In this document: positions 1-8,705 of the stretch, one piece after another | Layout of the letters: each line of letters opens with the position of its first letter | Position numbering within the stretch: the stretch's first letter is position 1 | Source: Clostridium_AI sp002297865 | GTDB taxonomy: Bacteria; Bacillota; Clostridia; Lachnospirales; Lachnospiraceae | Length of the DNA: 64,000 bases | Direction: 5' to 3' | Assembly: GCA_937903005.1 (NCBI GenBank) | Contig: CALFNR010000126.1 | Span: 3,096 to 67,095 of the forward strand | Position numbers and translations under genes: made by a program | The notes under the pieces: generated by a model | Seen by the model: the letters and a program-made list of their open reading frames with translations, nothing else | Told to the model about the DNA's origin: nothing | Databases searched by the model: none

Positions 1-592
1 ACTTCAAGGATATATTTCAGGCAAGGATCCAATTCGTGAACATGCTGACATTACAATGGAAACAGCTGAAACACATTCTATGTCTATGGAGTTCTTTACA
101 GAACCTTGGATGAATCTGTTCTTTGACGATAAGACAGAGGAATATGTAGAATCTCATTTTGAAAGTGCTGCCATCTTTATTCCATACGGATGTATGGTAG
201 ACGAATTCCAGCATCGCGTGTATGAGAATCCAGAGATGACACCAGCGGAGCGTCATGGGGTATGGAAGGAACTTGAAAAGGTTTACCGTCCGCATTTAAG
301 TTATGAAGGAAACCCTTATTTTGAAAAGGGTGGATTCTGGCAAAAACAGCTTCATATTTATGATTACCCATTGTATTATATTGATTATTGTATCGCACAG
401 ATTTGTGCGTTCCAATATAAAATCTGGATGGATGAAAATTATCAGGAAGCTTGGGAGAGTTATCTGCACTTATGTGAGTTATCGGCAAGCGACTTCTTTA
501 TGAACTTGTTAGAGGAAGTTGGTCTTGACAATCCATTTGAAGATGGCTGCGTGGAAAGAATCGTTAAGAAACTGGAAGAAAAACTGAATTAA
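1..592 (+). CDS. M3 family oligoendopeptidase, C-terminal part (5' end outside window)
   Basis: The reading frame is open from base 2, upstream of the first Met at 56, and ends at a TAA at 590-592, so about 196 C-terminal residues are present. The stretch with IHSM/HSMSMEFFTEPW-like character (ETHSMSMEFF around base 70) is typical of the helical C-terminal lobe of M3 oligoendopeptidase F-type zinc peptidases, cytosolic enzymes that cut short peptides. The HExxH zinc motif would lie just before the window, so catalytic competence cannot be judged here. A strong hairpin terminator follows 17 bases after the stop, so this gene ends its transcript. Family assignment is fairly secure, substrate is unknown. 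Confidence 0.82.
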   Translation, partial: LQGYISGKDPIREHADITMETAETHSMSMEFFTEPWMNLFFDDKTEEYVESHFESAAIFIPYGCMVDEFQHRVYENPEMTPAERHGVWKELEKVYRPHLSYEGNPYFEKGGFWQKQLHIYDYPLYYIDYCIAQICAFQYKIWMDENYQEAWESYLHLCELSASDFFMNLLEEVGLDNPFEDGCVERIVKKLEEKLN

Positions 593-608
593 TAGGTAGG
601 ACATCATG

Positions 609-672
609 GAAACACTTTCTTTACTGTTTATTTTAATGAAAAGACTAATGTAAGGGGAGTGTTTCTTTTTTT
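609..672 (+). terminator. Rho-independent terminator after the oligoendopeptidase
   Basis: Bases 609-624 pair with 650-665 (GAAACACT opposite AGTGTTTC at the base, then CTTTAC opposite GTAAGG with two G-T pairs between), loop of about 25 bases, followed at once by seven T (666-672). A long stem directly before a T run is the classical intrinsic terminator. Confidence 0.85.
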
Positions 673-916
673 ACTAAAAAGTTCATAAATGCTAAATTAA
701 TCTGAAGATACTCAATTTGAATACAGGAGAACAAAGGTTAGCATTGGACGCAGCAAAATTGTATGCAAAGCAAAAGGATATTAAAATGTATACGAGGATC
801 AAAACATAACTGTCGCTATGTTACTAAAAATAAGATATAATAATTCATAGGATTATGCAGCATCTAAAATCAACTTTCTAAGAGGTGATTCAGATGGCAA
901 AAAGTAGAGGGTAAGT
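673..916 (+). other. Intergenic stretch with gene debris and weak promoter elements
   Basis: No intact gene is visible. A TATAAT at 836-841 could be a -10 element for the PHP-domain gene, but no good -35 lies 17 bases upstream. A 6-base inverted repeat (AACATA 803-808 / TATGTT 817-822) sits where the -35 should be and could be an operator. A short open stretch ending in TAA near 809 reads like the tail of a lost gene but was not recognised. A six-codon ATG frame begins at 894 behind an AGAGGTGAT ribosome site and stops 3 bases before the next gene, so it could act as a leader peptide. Confidence 0.35.
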
Positions 917-1795
917 ATGAAGATATTATATGAAAACGAAGGAAACTGGTACAAAGGAAATTTACATATGCACACGACAGTGTCAGATGGCAAGGTTTCA
1001 CCAGAGCAAGCAATTCAGAAATACAAAGAAGCAGGTTATGACTTTCTTTCTCTATCTGACCATTGGGTGGAAAGCGAGAATACGTATGAGAATGGAATGC
1101 TTTTATTAAGTGGATGTGAGTGGGATACTGGTGATATGGTCCATACTCCTATTTATCATATCCTTGGAATTGGTATGGATAAGAAGACAGGACTTAAAAT
1201 GGATAATACGAGACCGCCTCAGAAAATAATTGATACAATTATCAATGCCGGCGGCATTGCCATACTAGCTCATCCTGCATGGTCATTGACTGAACCAAGT
1301 GAGGTCATGGAACTGAATGGACTTGCAGGTGCTGAAATTTATAATACCGTATCCAATGTTCCATTTAACAATGGCAGAAGGGCAGATTCTAGTTTGTATT
1401 TTGATTTGTGGGCATCCAAAGGGAAATATTTGCAGTGTTTTGCTGGAGATGATAGCCATTGGTATCAAGGGGAAGAAGCTCAGTCGTTCATTATGGTAAA
1501 GGCAAAAGAATGTACGCGCGAGGGAATATTAGATGCTCTAAAAGAAGGAAATTTTTATGCAAGCCAGGGACCATTATTTGATTCAATCAAAGTGGAAGAT
1601 GGCAAGGTGTTCGTTACGTGTTCAGGAGCAGAACGAATTGTATTTTACAGCAATACTGTATGGTGTAGTGACAGAAGTCAAATGATGAAAGATAACGGTG
1701 CAGTGTATGAAATTAAATCTACCGACAAGTACGTAAGAGTTGAATTAATTGATGAAAAGGGAAAAATGGCTTGGAGTGCACCCTTTTCTGTATAA
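917..1795 (+). CDS. PHP-domain metal-dependent phosphoesterase (CehA/YciV-like)
   Basis: 292 residues. The N-terminus carries the first PHP motif HMHTTVSDG (about residues 18-26), then SLSDHW, an ILAHPAW motif near residue 118 and GDDSHW near 178; these His/Asp residues form the metal site of PHP hydrolases. A C-terminal beta-rich part (from about residue 200) is typical of the CehA-like branch. PHP proteins of this kind hydrolyse phosphoester bonds; the real substrate cannot be read from sequence. The start is supported by AGAGGG five bases upstream. It stands alone, with a terminator upstream and a MerR-type promoter immediately downstream. Confidence 0.8.
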   Translation: MKILYENEGNWYKGNLHMHTTVSDGKVSPEQAIQKYKEAGYDFLSLSDHWVESENTYENGMLLLSGCEWDTGDMVHTPIYHILGIGMDKKTGLKMDNTRPPQKIIDTIINAGGIAILAHPAWSLTEPSEVMELNGLAGAEIYNTVSNVPFNNGRRADSSLYFDLWASKGKYLQCFAGDDSHWYQGEEAQSFIMVKAKECTREGILDALKEGNFYASQGPLFDSIKVEDGKVFVTCSGAERIVFYSNTVWCSDRSQMMKDNGAVYEIKSTDKYVRVELIDEKGKMAWSAPFSV

Positions 1796-1802
1796 AAAGC
1801 CC

Positions 1803-1833
1803 TTGACTCTCTCATTGCGTCATAGTTTATACT
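1803..1833 (+). promoter_or_regulatory. MerR-type promoter with 19-base spacer
   Basis: TTGACT (1803-1808) and TATACT (1828-1833) are separated by 19 bases rather than 17. Overlong spacers are the hallmark of promoters controlled by MerR-family regulators, which twist the DNA to realign the two boxes. The downstream remnant of a regulator's effector domain (next entry) fits an autoregulated MerR/BmrR-type gene that has since decayed. The promoter may now read into the pfkB-family kinase gene at 2110. Confidence 0.5.
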
Positions 1834-1842
1834 AAGTTTCGA

Positions 1843-2087
1843 GGTCAAGAAGACAAATACGATGCCAATCGGATTTCTGTCTTAAAGGACATTGTAGTAT
1901 TAAAGAAAACTCCAGAGAGATATGTTGCATCTGTTAGACAAATGAAGTAAATATGGCAATTGTCAACTGGATTAAAGAGAATGGATATGAATTTGCAGGA
2001 CCGATGTTTAATATTTATTATGCGAGTCCAGCAACGACACAAAATGAAGACGAGTTTGTGACGGAAGTTTGTTATCCGATAAAATAA
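1843..2087 (+). pseudogene. Remnant of a GyrI-like effector-binding domain (MerR/BmrR-type regulator)
   Basis: Two open fragments in different frames resemble the start and end of one domain. The first (1843-1950) reads RISVLKDIVVLKKTPERYVA then SVRQMK and a stop. The second (ATG 1953 to TAA 2087) reads WIKENGYEFAGPMFNIYY and ends with FVTEVCYPIK, the usual closing strand of GyrI-like small-molecule-binding domains. The central part and the DNA-binding domain are missing, so an internal deletion and frameshift are inferred. Recognition is by pattern only, and the domain assignment is moderately certain. Confidence 0.5.
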
Positions 2088-2109
2088 CGTTTTGGAGGGA
2101 AACAGCTAG

Positions 2110-3015
2110 ATGATTTATACAGTTACTTTAAATCCATCCCTTGACTATGTAGTGGAAATGGATGAGATGAAACCAGGTGCTACGAATCGTTCAAAAAGTG
2201 AACATATGCTTCCTGGAGGAAAGGGTATCAATGTTTCGATTGTGCTTAAAAATCTAGGAGTGCCAAGTGTAGCATTAGGATTTATTGCAGGGTTTACTGG
2301 TGATGAAATTGCGAAGAATGTTTCTGACTTAGGATGTAAAACAGACTTCATCCAATTAGAAAAAGGCATGTCTCGTATTAATGTAAAATTAAAAGCAGAT
2401 GATGAAACAGAAATTAACTGTGTTGGCCCATGCATTTCCAAAGCAGAAGTAGAAAAGCTTTATGCGCAGTTAGATAAGTTAGAAGAAGGCGATGTTCTAG
2501 TACTTGCTGGAAGTATTCCAAGCTCAGTATCAGATTCCATCTATCAGGACATCATGACAAGACTCTCGAATAAGAAGGTCATGGTGATTGTAGATGCAAC
2601 GAAAGACTTATTATGTAACGTATTAGAAAAACGTCCATTTTTAATCAAGCCAAACAATCATGAATTAGGGGAGATTTTTGGTGTAGAGTTAAAGACCAAT
2701 GAAGAGATTATAAACTATGGCAAAAAGCTTCAGAAAAGAGGAGCAAGAAACGTTCTTATTTCCATGGCTGGAGATGGCGCAATTTTCTTAGGTGAGGATG
2801 GCAGTGTATATGAAAGTGAAGCACCAAAAGGAAAAGTAATCAATTCCGTTGGGGCAGGGGATTCCATGGTGGCTGGATTTCTAGCTGGATATTTAGATAA
2901 GAAAGATTATAAGCATGCATTCAAAATGGGTATTGCAGCAGGCAGTGCAAGTGCATTTTCTAAAGAGTTAGCAACAAAGGAAGAGATAGAGACAATTTAT
3001 TTTTCTACTTGGTAA
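2110..3015 (+). CDS. pfkB: 1-phosphofructokinase-type PfkB sugar-phosphate kinase
   Basis: 301 residues, the usual length. The N-terminus MIYTVTLNPSLDY and the first PfkB signature (PGGKGINVS, near residues 36-44) together with the second (NSVGAGDSMVAGF, near 245-257, containing the catalytic base Asp) place it in the FruK/LacC branch of ribokinase-like kinases. The expected reaction is ATP-dependent phosphorylation of fructose 1-phosphate to the 1,6-bisphosphate; tagatose 6-phosphate kinase is the main alternative. No fructose PTS or DeoR regulator is adjacent, so the substrate is not supported by context. TTGGAGGG about ten bases before the ATG supports the start. A MerR-type promoter lies about 280 bases upstream. 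Confidence 0.85.
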   Translation: MIYTVTLNPSLDYVVEMDEMKPGATNRSKSEHMLPGGKGINVSIVLKNLGVPSVALGFIAGFTGDEIAKNVSDLGCKTDFIQLEKGMSRINVKLKADDETEINCVGPCISKAEVEKLYAQLDKLEEGDVLVLAGSIPSSVSDSIYQDIMTRLSNKKVMVIVDATKDLLCNVLEKRPFLIKPNNHELGEIFGVELKTNEEIINYGKKLQKRGARNVLISMAGDGAIFLGEDGSVYESEAPKGKVINSVGAGDSMVAGFLAGYLDKKDYKHAFKMGIAAGSASAFSKELATKEEIETIYFSTW

Positions 3016-3069
3016 CAACTTTGCTACAACTAAAGAGTAAACTATCCTTACTTATTATATGGGTAGGTT

Positions 3070-3291
3070 ATGAATGGAACAGAATTAAAAGAAGATTACG
3101 ATCCATTTCTAATGTTTGATGTGGAGGCAATCGACCAAGAAGAACGTTTTGCATCATTTAGAGATAATAAAAATAGATTTATCACAATTTTTGACCAGAA
3201 AGAACGTGGAATTACAATGGAGGATAACGGTAAGATTTCCTTAATTACAGTTATGAAAAATGATAAGGTTATGAGTGGTGAAGCAAAATAA
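3070..3291 (+). CDS. Small hypothetical ORF, possibly a gene remnant
   Basis: A 73-codon frame starting behind GGGTAGG. The translation is acidic, without a membrane segment or a motif I recognise. It lies between the PfkB kinase and a broken transposase, a stretch that contains other debris, so it may be a fragment rather than a working gene. No function is proposed. Confidence 0.25.
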   Translation: MNGTELKEDYDPFLMFDVEAIDQEERFASFRDNKNRFITIFDQKERGITMEDNGKISLITVMKNDKVMSGEAK

Positions 3292-3293
3292 GG

Positions 3294-3837
3294 TTGACAG
3301 AGTGTCTTTCGGATTTGAGAAAAAAGATGGTCACGAGCTTAATTCGGGGAAAGCAATTCATAGAAAATGAAAAAGAAAATGTAAGCAAGCAGGACTGCGT
3401 GCTAAATGCAGCAAAACGCCTTTTGGCAAAAATCAAAAAAGATTATCCGAGACTTCCAATCTGTATACAGGGAGATGCCTTGTATGCTGCAGAACCGCTC
3501 ATGAAACTTTGCAAGAAAAAATACCATTGGGAGTACCTGTTTACACAGAAAAGCACAAGACAGAAAAACTGGATGAAGGGTTCAATAACCAGAAGAATGG
3601 TTTATACCGTATTGAACATCTCAACAGTAAAAAAATGCAATGAAAAACCATTATCTGCTGACACAGATTTCGGATATTCTGATGCAGATTTATCTGGCGT
3701 GGAATCCATATATAAAGGAGCTAAAACAGACAATAAAAAATACATCTTCAAGGCTACTGGAAAGTTTTCGAACAATAACAGTAACGGAAGAAGATGTATC
3801 CTACATTTTCAGATACACAACAGTGTATCTAGAATAA
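3294..3837 (+). pseudogene. Broken insertion-sequence transposase
   Basis: Pieces of one transposase are spread over two frames. The frame from 3294 carries KQDCVLNAAKRLLAKIKKDY and then PRLPICIQGDALYAAEPLMK, a core stretch of a DDE-type IS transposase. Near 3560, in a run of A, the match moves to another frame (LDEGFNNQKNGLYRIEHLNS) and stops. The frame at 3640-3837 then gives IKNTSSRLLESFRTITVTEE and ends DVSYIFRYTTVYLE, resembling the C-terminus of the same kind of transposase. Frameshift, internal loss and a missing 5' part show it is dead. No clear terminal inverted repeats were found, so the IS family is not named. Confidence 0.6.
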
Positions 3838-4053
3838 CAAGATTATTTTAGCACAGGTGATGGTTGAATGGAAGAGGAAATAACAGAATATTTATAAAAA
3901 ATTTCAGAAAATTGGGCCAACACAGCTATAAGATGTGCATAACTAAGCAAATTAATTTGAAAAAGGTAGATAATTGTTAAAATCATGAAAAGGAGATGGA
4001 GGGAACGAAAAGAATCAAATTTATTCCTCACCGCTGACCTTTGTAGATAAAAC

Positions 4054-4082
4054 TTGACATTGTTCAATGCTATTGTTATAAT
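4054..4082 (+). promoter_or_regulatory. Near-consensus sigma-A promoter of the polyene-type operon
   Basis: TTGACA (4054-4059), 17-base spacer, TATAAT (4077-4082): both hexamers match consensus exactly. The predicted start near 4089 would give a leader of roughly 145 bases before the first ketosynthase gene. Confidence 0.8.
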
Positions 4083-4235
4083 AATAAGGCTTATTAATCT
4101 GACATCAATTAAGGTAAGACAATGCTAATAAAGTTTGTGCAAAAAACAAACTAATCATTAAAATCCAATAATTATGAATACTACAAGATAAGAAAATAAT
4201 GTAAGCACATACATATGTAGTTAGGGAGTGAAAAA
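4083..4235 (+). promoter_or_regulatory. Untranslated leader of the polyene-type operon
   Basis: AT-rich leader without an ORF of note. A small hairpin (AGTTTGT 4132-4138 / ACAAACT 4146-4152) is present but is not followed by a T run, so it is not a terminator. I recognise no riboswitch. The region 3838-4053 upstream of the promoter likewise shows no gene. Confidence 0.35.
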
Positions 4236-5459
4236 TTGAATAATTGCAGAATTGTTATTACTGGAATGGGAGTAATTTCTCCAATTGGTGAGGGGATTTC
4301 GAATTTCTGGGAAGCGGTGCTTTCTGGAAAGTCTGGAATCAGAGAAGTTCAGGCTTTTGATACAGCACGTTTTAGAACACATAATGGTGCTGAAGTAATT
4401 AATTTTGATGTGAAAAATTATTTAAATTGTCCTTCAGTAGAGAAAATGGGACGAGCATCACAGTTTGCAATAGCTGCAACAAAATCAGCAATAGAAGATG
4501 CAAATATTGATCCAGAAATGATTAGAAAGAGTAATATCGGAGTTTCTTTAGGAACGACAATGGGTGAAATTCAAGAAGAAGAAAAAGTCAGCAAAATATG
4601 GGTAGAGTCTGGCGTAGATAAAGTGCCAGCTAATCATTTCTTACAATATCCATGTGGAAATATTCCAAGGAATGTTGCAGCTGTTTTTGGTTTGCATGGT
4701 CCAAACCTTATGGTGCCGACGGCTTGTGCTTCTGGAAATTATGCAATCGGTTATGCCTTTGATATGTTAAAAGAGGGAAAAGCTGATTTTATGATTGCAG
4801 GAGGAGTTGACCCATTTTCAAGGGTGGCATTTACAGGATTTAATAGATTATTGTCGGTTGCACCAGAGACCTGCCAGCCATTTGATGGTGAAAGAAAAGG
4901 AATGATTGTAGGTGAGGGAGCAGGAATACTAGTAATGGAGACATTAGAAAGTGCTAAGAAGCGAGGAGCTTCTATATATGCAGAAGTTCTTGGATATGGA
5001 TTAGGTTGCGATGCACATCATATGACCACTCCTCATCCAGAGGGATATGGTGGTGCCAGAGCAATAAAGGCTGCACTAGATTGTGCTGGTGTTACTATAG
5101 AAGATATTGATTACATAAGTGCACATGGTACAGGTACAAAGGAAAATGATAGAATTGAAACAAAGATTATTAAAAAAGTATTTAAAGAACGAGCAAAAGA
5201 GGTACCAATGAGCTCTATTAAATCTATGATTGGACATACAATGGGAGCAGCAAGTGCTATTGAGGCAGTATTATGTGCGCTTGTTGTAAAAAATAATAAA
5301 ATTCCACCTACCATCAATTTCAAAATTCCAGATCCAGAATGTGATCTTGATTATGTCCCAAATGTATATAGAGAATGTAAGGTAGATGTTGCGTTATCTA
5401 ATGCATATGCCTTCGGCGGAAATGATGCTGCATTGCTAATTGGAAAATATCAAGAATAA
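4236..5459 (+). CDS. Beta-ketoacyl synthase (KS-alpha, pair 1)
   Basis: 407 residues, FabF-like condensing enzyme. The Cys-His-His triad is intact: Cys164 in TACASG, His in SAHGTGTKEND, and His in SMIGHTMGA. It should condense malonyl-ACP with a growing acyl chain by decarboxylative Claisen reaction. The start is a TTG, supported by GGGAG about eight bases upstream and by the usual MNNCRIVITGMGVISP beginning. The next gene, 20 bases downstream, is a KS homologue without catalytic residues, so the two probably form a KS/chain-length-factor heterodimer as in type II polyketide synthases. The stand-alone FabF of fatty acid synthesis is less likely given the paired partner and the operon content. 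Confidence 0.85.
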   Translation: MNNCRIVITGMGVISPIGEGISNFWEAVLSGKSGIREVQAFDTARFRTHNGAEVINFDVKNYLNCPSVEKMGRASQFAIAATKSAIEDANIDPEMIRKSNIGVSLGTTMGEIQEEEKVSKIWVESGVDKVPANHFLQYPCGNIPRNVAAVFGLHGPNLMVPTACASGNYAIGYAFDMLKEGKADFMIAGGVDPFSRVAFTGFNRLLSVAPETCQPFDGERKGMIVGEGAGILVMETLESAKKRGASIYAEVLGYGLGCDAHHMTTPHPEGYGGARAIKAALDCAGVTIEDIDYISAHGTGTKENDRIETKIIKKVFKERAKEVPMSSIKSMIGHTMGAASAIEAVLCALVVKNNKIPPTINFKIPDPECDLDYVPNVYRECKVDVALSNAYAFGGNDAALLIGKYQE

Positions 5460-5479
5460 CATTTGGAGGGGATGAATGA

Positions 5480-6628
5480 ATGAAGTCAGAATCAAGAGTT
5501 GTGATTACCACAATGGGAGTAGTTTCACCCATTGGAATAGGGAAAGAAGAATTCTTTCGTGCAATCGAAAGGAATCAGTCAGGTATTAAACCAATAACAC
5601 TGTTTGAGTCAGAGGACGTTAAAGGAATAGAGGCAGGAGAAATTACAGAGTTTAAGGCAGAAGACTATCTTGGAAAACGTGGACTTAGAAATTTAGACAG
5701 AAGTACCCGTCTGCTTTTAAGTGCAACGAAGCTTGCAATGGAAGAGAGCGGAAGAGAATTTACAGAAGAAGAGTTAGAAGAAACAGGGACAATTATAGGA
5801 ACTGGATTTGGTGGAGTACATAGTATAGGTACTTTTGATAGAGATTCACTGGAAAATCCCAATTACGTGAATCCAACTTTTTTCCCAAACACAGTTATTA
5901 ATGCACCAGCTAGCCAGATAAGTATTAAATATGGTATTAAGAAATTTAATATGACTGTGAGCAATCTTTTTACAGCTAGTACAGATGCGATAGGAATTGC
6001 ATATAACAGAATAAAATCAGGCAAGGATAAGGTTATTTTTACAGGTGGAGTAGAAGAACTGTGTGAAGAGATATTCTTTGGATATTATTATAATAATCTT
6101 CTCTTAGATAAAAAGAAAGATAGAAACGATGGAATCGTTTTGGGAGAAGGTGCGGTTGTATTTTTATTAGAGGAATTGGAACATGCAAAAAATAGAGGAG
6201 CCAATATTCTGGCAGAAATCACTGGGTATGGTACATGCTGTGATGCTGGTTTAGAGTATAATTATAACAAAGAAGCTGTAGGTGCTGTGCAGGCAATGCG
6301 AATGGCTTTGGAATCATCCAATGTAAAGCCTGAAGAGGTTGATTTGATTTCTATGAGCAGTAATGGAAAGCGAGCTGGAGAGGATATGGAAAACAGAGCA
6401 ATATCAGAAGTATTCGGCTCAGATTTTGCTGAGGAAAGAAAAGAAAAAGTAAAAAAATTAACAGGTGAATGTATAGGTGCATCAGGAGCGATGCAGATTG
6501 CTGCAGCCATCTATGCTCTTCAAGAGAAGAAAGAAGCTTCTAGATATAGTGGCATTAACACTGTTATCATCAATTCGTTTGGATGTAACGGAATGAATTC
6601 ATCATTGATAGTTAGGAAAAATTCCTAA
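5480..6628 (+). CDS. Ketosynthase-like chain length factor (KS-beta, pair 1)
   Basis: 382 residues with a thiolase/KS fold but no catalytic triad. The Cys position is Phe164 (SNLFTAS in place of TACAS), the first His is replaced (SMSSNGK for SAHGTGT) and the second is Glu (LTGECIGASG for MIGHTMGA). Such inactive paralogues act as chain length or initiation factors that bind the active KS and shape the acyl tunnel. It follows the active KS by 20 bases. No Gln replaces the active Cys, as is common in actinomycete CLFs, so a decarboxylating role is not supported. Which chain length it sets cannot be predicted. Confidence 0.75.
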   Translation: MKSESRVVITTMGVVSPIGIGKEEFFRAIERNQSGIKPITLFESEDVKGIEAGEITEFKAEDYLGKRGLRNLDRSTRLLLSATKLAMEESGREFTEEELEETGTIIGTGFGGVHSIGTFDRDSLENPNYVNPTFFPNTVINAPASQISIKYGIKKFNMTVSNLFTASTDAIGIAYNRIKSGKDKVIFTGGVEELCEEIFFGYYYNNLLLDKKKDRNDGIVLGEGAVVFLLEELEHAKNRGANILAEITGYGTCCDAGLEYNYNKEAVGAVQAMRMALESSNVKPEEVDLISMSSNGKRAGEDMENRAISEVFGSDFAEERKEKVKKLTGECIGASGAMQIAAAIYALQEKKEASRYSGINTVIINSFGCNGMNSSLIVRKNS

Positions 6629-6669
6629 GTATAAAGAGAAAAAATAAAAAACATTAGGAGGAATTAATT

Positions 6670-6915
6670 ATGGAATTAATTGAAGTTAAAACAAAAGTAA
6701 AGGAAATTATTGCAGAGATTATCGAGATGGAAGTAGACGAATTCAAAGATACAGATTCTTTTGTAGATGATTTGGGACTGGATTCACTAAAAGCATTGGA
6801 GATTCTAGCAGCGGTAGAAAAAGAATTTAAAATTGAAATTCCAGAAGAAAAGCTTGCAGAATTGACAACAGTAGATAATACAGTAAGTATTGCAATGGAT
6901 ATTATAAATCAGTAA
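6670..6915 (+). CDS. Acyl carrier protein
   Basis: 81 acidic residues with the phosphopantetheine site GLDSLKALE, Ser39. The four-helix ACP pattern is complete. AGGAGG precedes the ATG. It is the only ACP in the operon and should carry the growing chain between the ketosynthases, FabG and the FabZ-like dehydratase. A phosphopantetheinyl transferase is not encoded nearby, so a cellular one must load it. Confidence 0.93.
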   Translation: MELIEVKTKVKEIIAEIIEMEVDEFKDTDSFVDDLGLDSLKALEILAAVEKEFKIEIPEEKLAELTTVDNTVSIAMDIINQ

Positions 6916-6961
6916 ACCAGTTATAGAAAATGGAGCTGATTAAAGAGGAAGGCTGTTAATT

Positions 6962-7399
6962 ATGTACATGGACTTTGAAGAAATTAAAAAAATGATTCCA
7001 CAGAGATTTCCAATTATTATGGTAGACAGAGTGGAATCCTTTGAAAAAGGTAAGAGTATAACAGCATTAAAGAATGTAAGTGGAAATGAAATGCATTTCC
7101 TGGGACATTTTCCAGAACAGGCAGTTATGCCGGGTGTATTAACTATTGAGGCAATGGCACAGACTGCGGGTATTCTCGCGATGCTTACATATGCCGATCG
7201 CGAACGAGCAAGTAATAAGTATTTTTTTGGTTCTGTTAATAAATTGAGATTTCTAAAACCAATAGTTCCGGGTGATCAAATGAAAATTTATGTAGAAGCA
7301 ATTAAAATGACTTCCGTTGCCAGTCTAGTAAAGGCAGAAGTAAAAGTCGATGATACCGTTGTGGCAGCAGGGGAACTTTCGTTTGCTTTGCCTAAGTAG
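6962..7399 (+). CDS. FabZ-like 3-hydroxyacyl-ACP dehydratase
   Basis: 145 residues, single hot-dog fold. The catalytic pair is visible: His49 in LGHFPEQAVMPG and Glu63 in LTIEAMAQ. It removes water from 3-hydroxyacyl-ACP to give the trans-2-enoyl chain. Length and motifs fit FabZ rather than FabA. Lying between two KS pairs and with no enoyl reductase in the operon, it is expected to leave conjugated double bonds in the product. GAGGAAGG lies upstream of the ATG at 6962; a second ATG two codons later is also possible. Confidence 0.88.
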   Translation: MYMDFEEIKKMIPQRFPIIMVDRVESFEKGKSITALKNVSGNEMHFLGHFPEQAVMPGVLTIEAMAQTAGILAMLTYADRERASNKYFFGSVNKLRFLKPIVPGDQMKIYVEAIKMTSVASLVKAEVKVDDTVVAAGELSFALPK

Positions 7400-7418
7400 A
7401 TTTTATGGGAGAAAATGA

Positions 7419-8681
7419 ATGAGAGAACAGAGAGTAGTGATTACTGGAATTGGTGTTGTTTCACCAGCTGGCATTGGAAAAGAAGAATTTGCAGAATCTA
7501 TATTTAATGGAAGAAATACAATAGAAGAAGTTAATCTATTTGATACAAGTTTTGTAAAGCCTCAAATGCTTAGCAAGATAAAAGAATTTGATTTTGCTAG
7601 ATATCTAAAAAAGGAAGAGTCAGATCATTTAAGTGATGTATCTATGAAATCTGTTATAGCTGCGAAACTAGCCATTCTAGATTCGCAGCTAAAACTAAAT
7701 AAAGAGAATGGAAAACATGTAATTGATTCTGTAGAACCTTTTGATATTGGAGTTTCTTTAGGAACTGGGGTTGGTGAGTCTATCGATATTGAAACAATGA
7801 CGGAGACTGTTGTAAAGAAGGGGTGGAAATTTGTTCCTGAACCTCTACTTCGGAGGTTTCATAATAATGATATTGCCAAGGATGTTTCTGATTATTTCGG
7901 AATAAAAGGTGTCAATCAGGTTTTCTCTACAGCATGTTCTGCTGGAAATGATGCAATTGTCTACGCATATAATCAGATTAAACACAACAAGGCGAAAATT
8001 ATGATAGCTGGTGGTGCAGAAAGTCTATCTAAAACATCTATCATTGGTTTTTTAAGAATGAATGCAATAACACACGAATTATGTTGCCCATTTGATCTTA
8101 ACAGGAAGGGAACGACTCCTGGAGAAGGAGCAGGTATTGTTATCCTTGAGTCCTATCATCATGCATTGCAGAGAAAGGCACATATTTATGCGGAAATTGC
8201 TGGATATGGAGTGAGCTGTGATGCATTTCATTTAACAAAACCAGATGGTTCAGATATGGGAGGGCCAGTTAAAGCTCTTATCAAGGCAGTAAAATCAGCA
8301 AATATAAGAGAATCGGATGTTGATTATATCTGTGCTCATGGTACAGGAACTAAGGCAAATGACTTAATGGAAACTAGGGCCATCAAACACGTCTTTAAAG
8401 AAAGTGCACGTAACATTCCAATAAGTTCGATCAAGTCTATGATAGGACATACTGGTGGAGCATCAGGTGCACTCGGAGCAATTGCCTGTGTTCTTGCGAT
8501 GCAAAAGAACATGGTGCCTCCAACAATTAACTATTGTACGAAAGACTCAGAATGTGATTTAGATTATGTTCCTAATAAGGCGAGAGAAAAAGAAGTAAAG
8601 ATAGCGATTAATAATTCATTTGCATTTGGAGGAAACAATACCTGTCTTGTTCTAAAGAAAGACAGGTCAATTGATACATGA
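7419..8681 (+). CDS. Beta-ketoacyl synthase (KS-alpha, pair 2)
   Basis: 420 residues. All three catalytic residues are present: Cys173 in STACSAGN, His in CAHGTGTKAND, His in SMIGHTGGASG. It resembles the first KS of the operon in the C-terminal half (EIAGYGVSCDAFHLT, then the HGTGT block), suggesting duplication, but has a longer middle part. It is followed after 24 bases by a second inactive KS-like protein. A distinct step, such as starter-unit condensation or a second elongation phase, is inferred from the presence of two complete pairs. Confidence 0.85.
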   Translation: MREQRVVITGIGVVSPAGIGKEEFAESIFNGRNTIEEVNLFDTSFVKPQMLSKIKEFDFARYLKKEESDHLSDVSMKSVIAAKLAILDSQLKLNKENGKHVIDSVEPFDIGVSLGTGVGESIDIETMTETVVKKGWKFVPEPLLRRFHNNDIAKDVSDYFGIKGVNQVFSTACSAGNDAIVYAYNQIKHNKAKIMIAGGAESLSKTSIIGFLRMNAITHELCCPFDLNRKGTTPGEGAGIVILESYHHALQRKAHIYAEIAGYGVSCDAFHLTKPDGSDMGGPVKALIKAVKSANIRESDVDYICAHGTGTKANDLMETRAIKHVFKESARNIPISSIKSMIGHTGGASGALGAIACVLAMQKNMVPPTINYCTKDSECDLDYVPNKAREKEVKIAINNSFAFGGNNTCLVLKKDRSIDT

Positions 8682-8705
8682 AAAAGGATATCTTAGGAGA
8701 AAAGT

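Noticed and set aside
3838..4053. Small minus-strand frame upstream of the polyene operon
   Set aside because: No ribosome site and no recognisable product; the stretch reads as degraded DNA next to the dead transposase.
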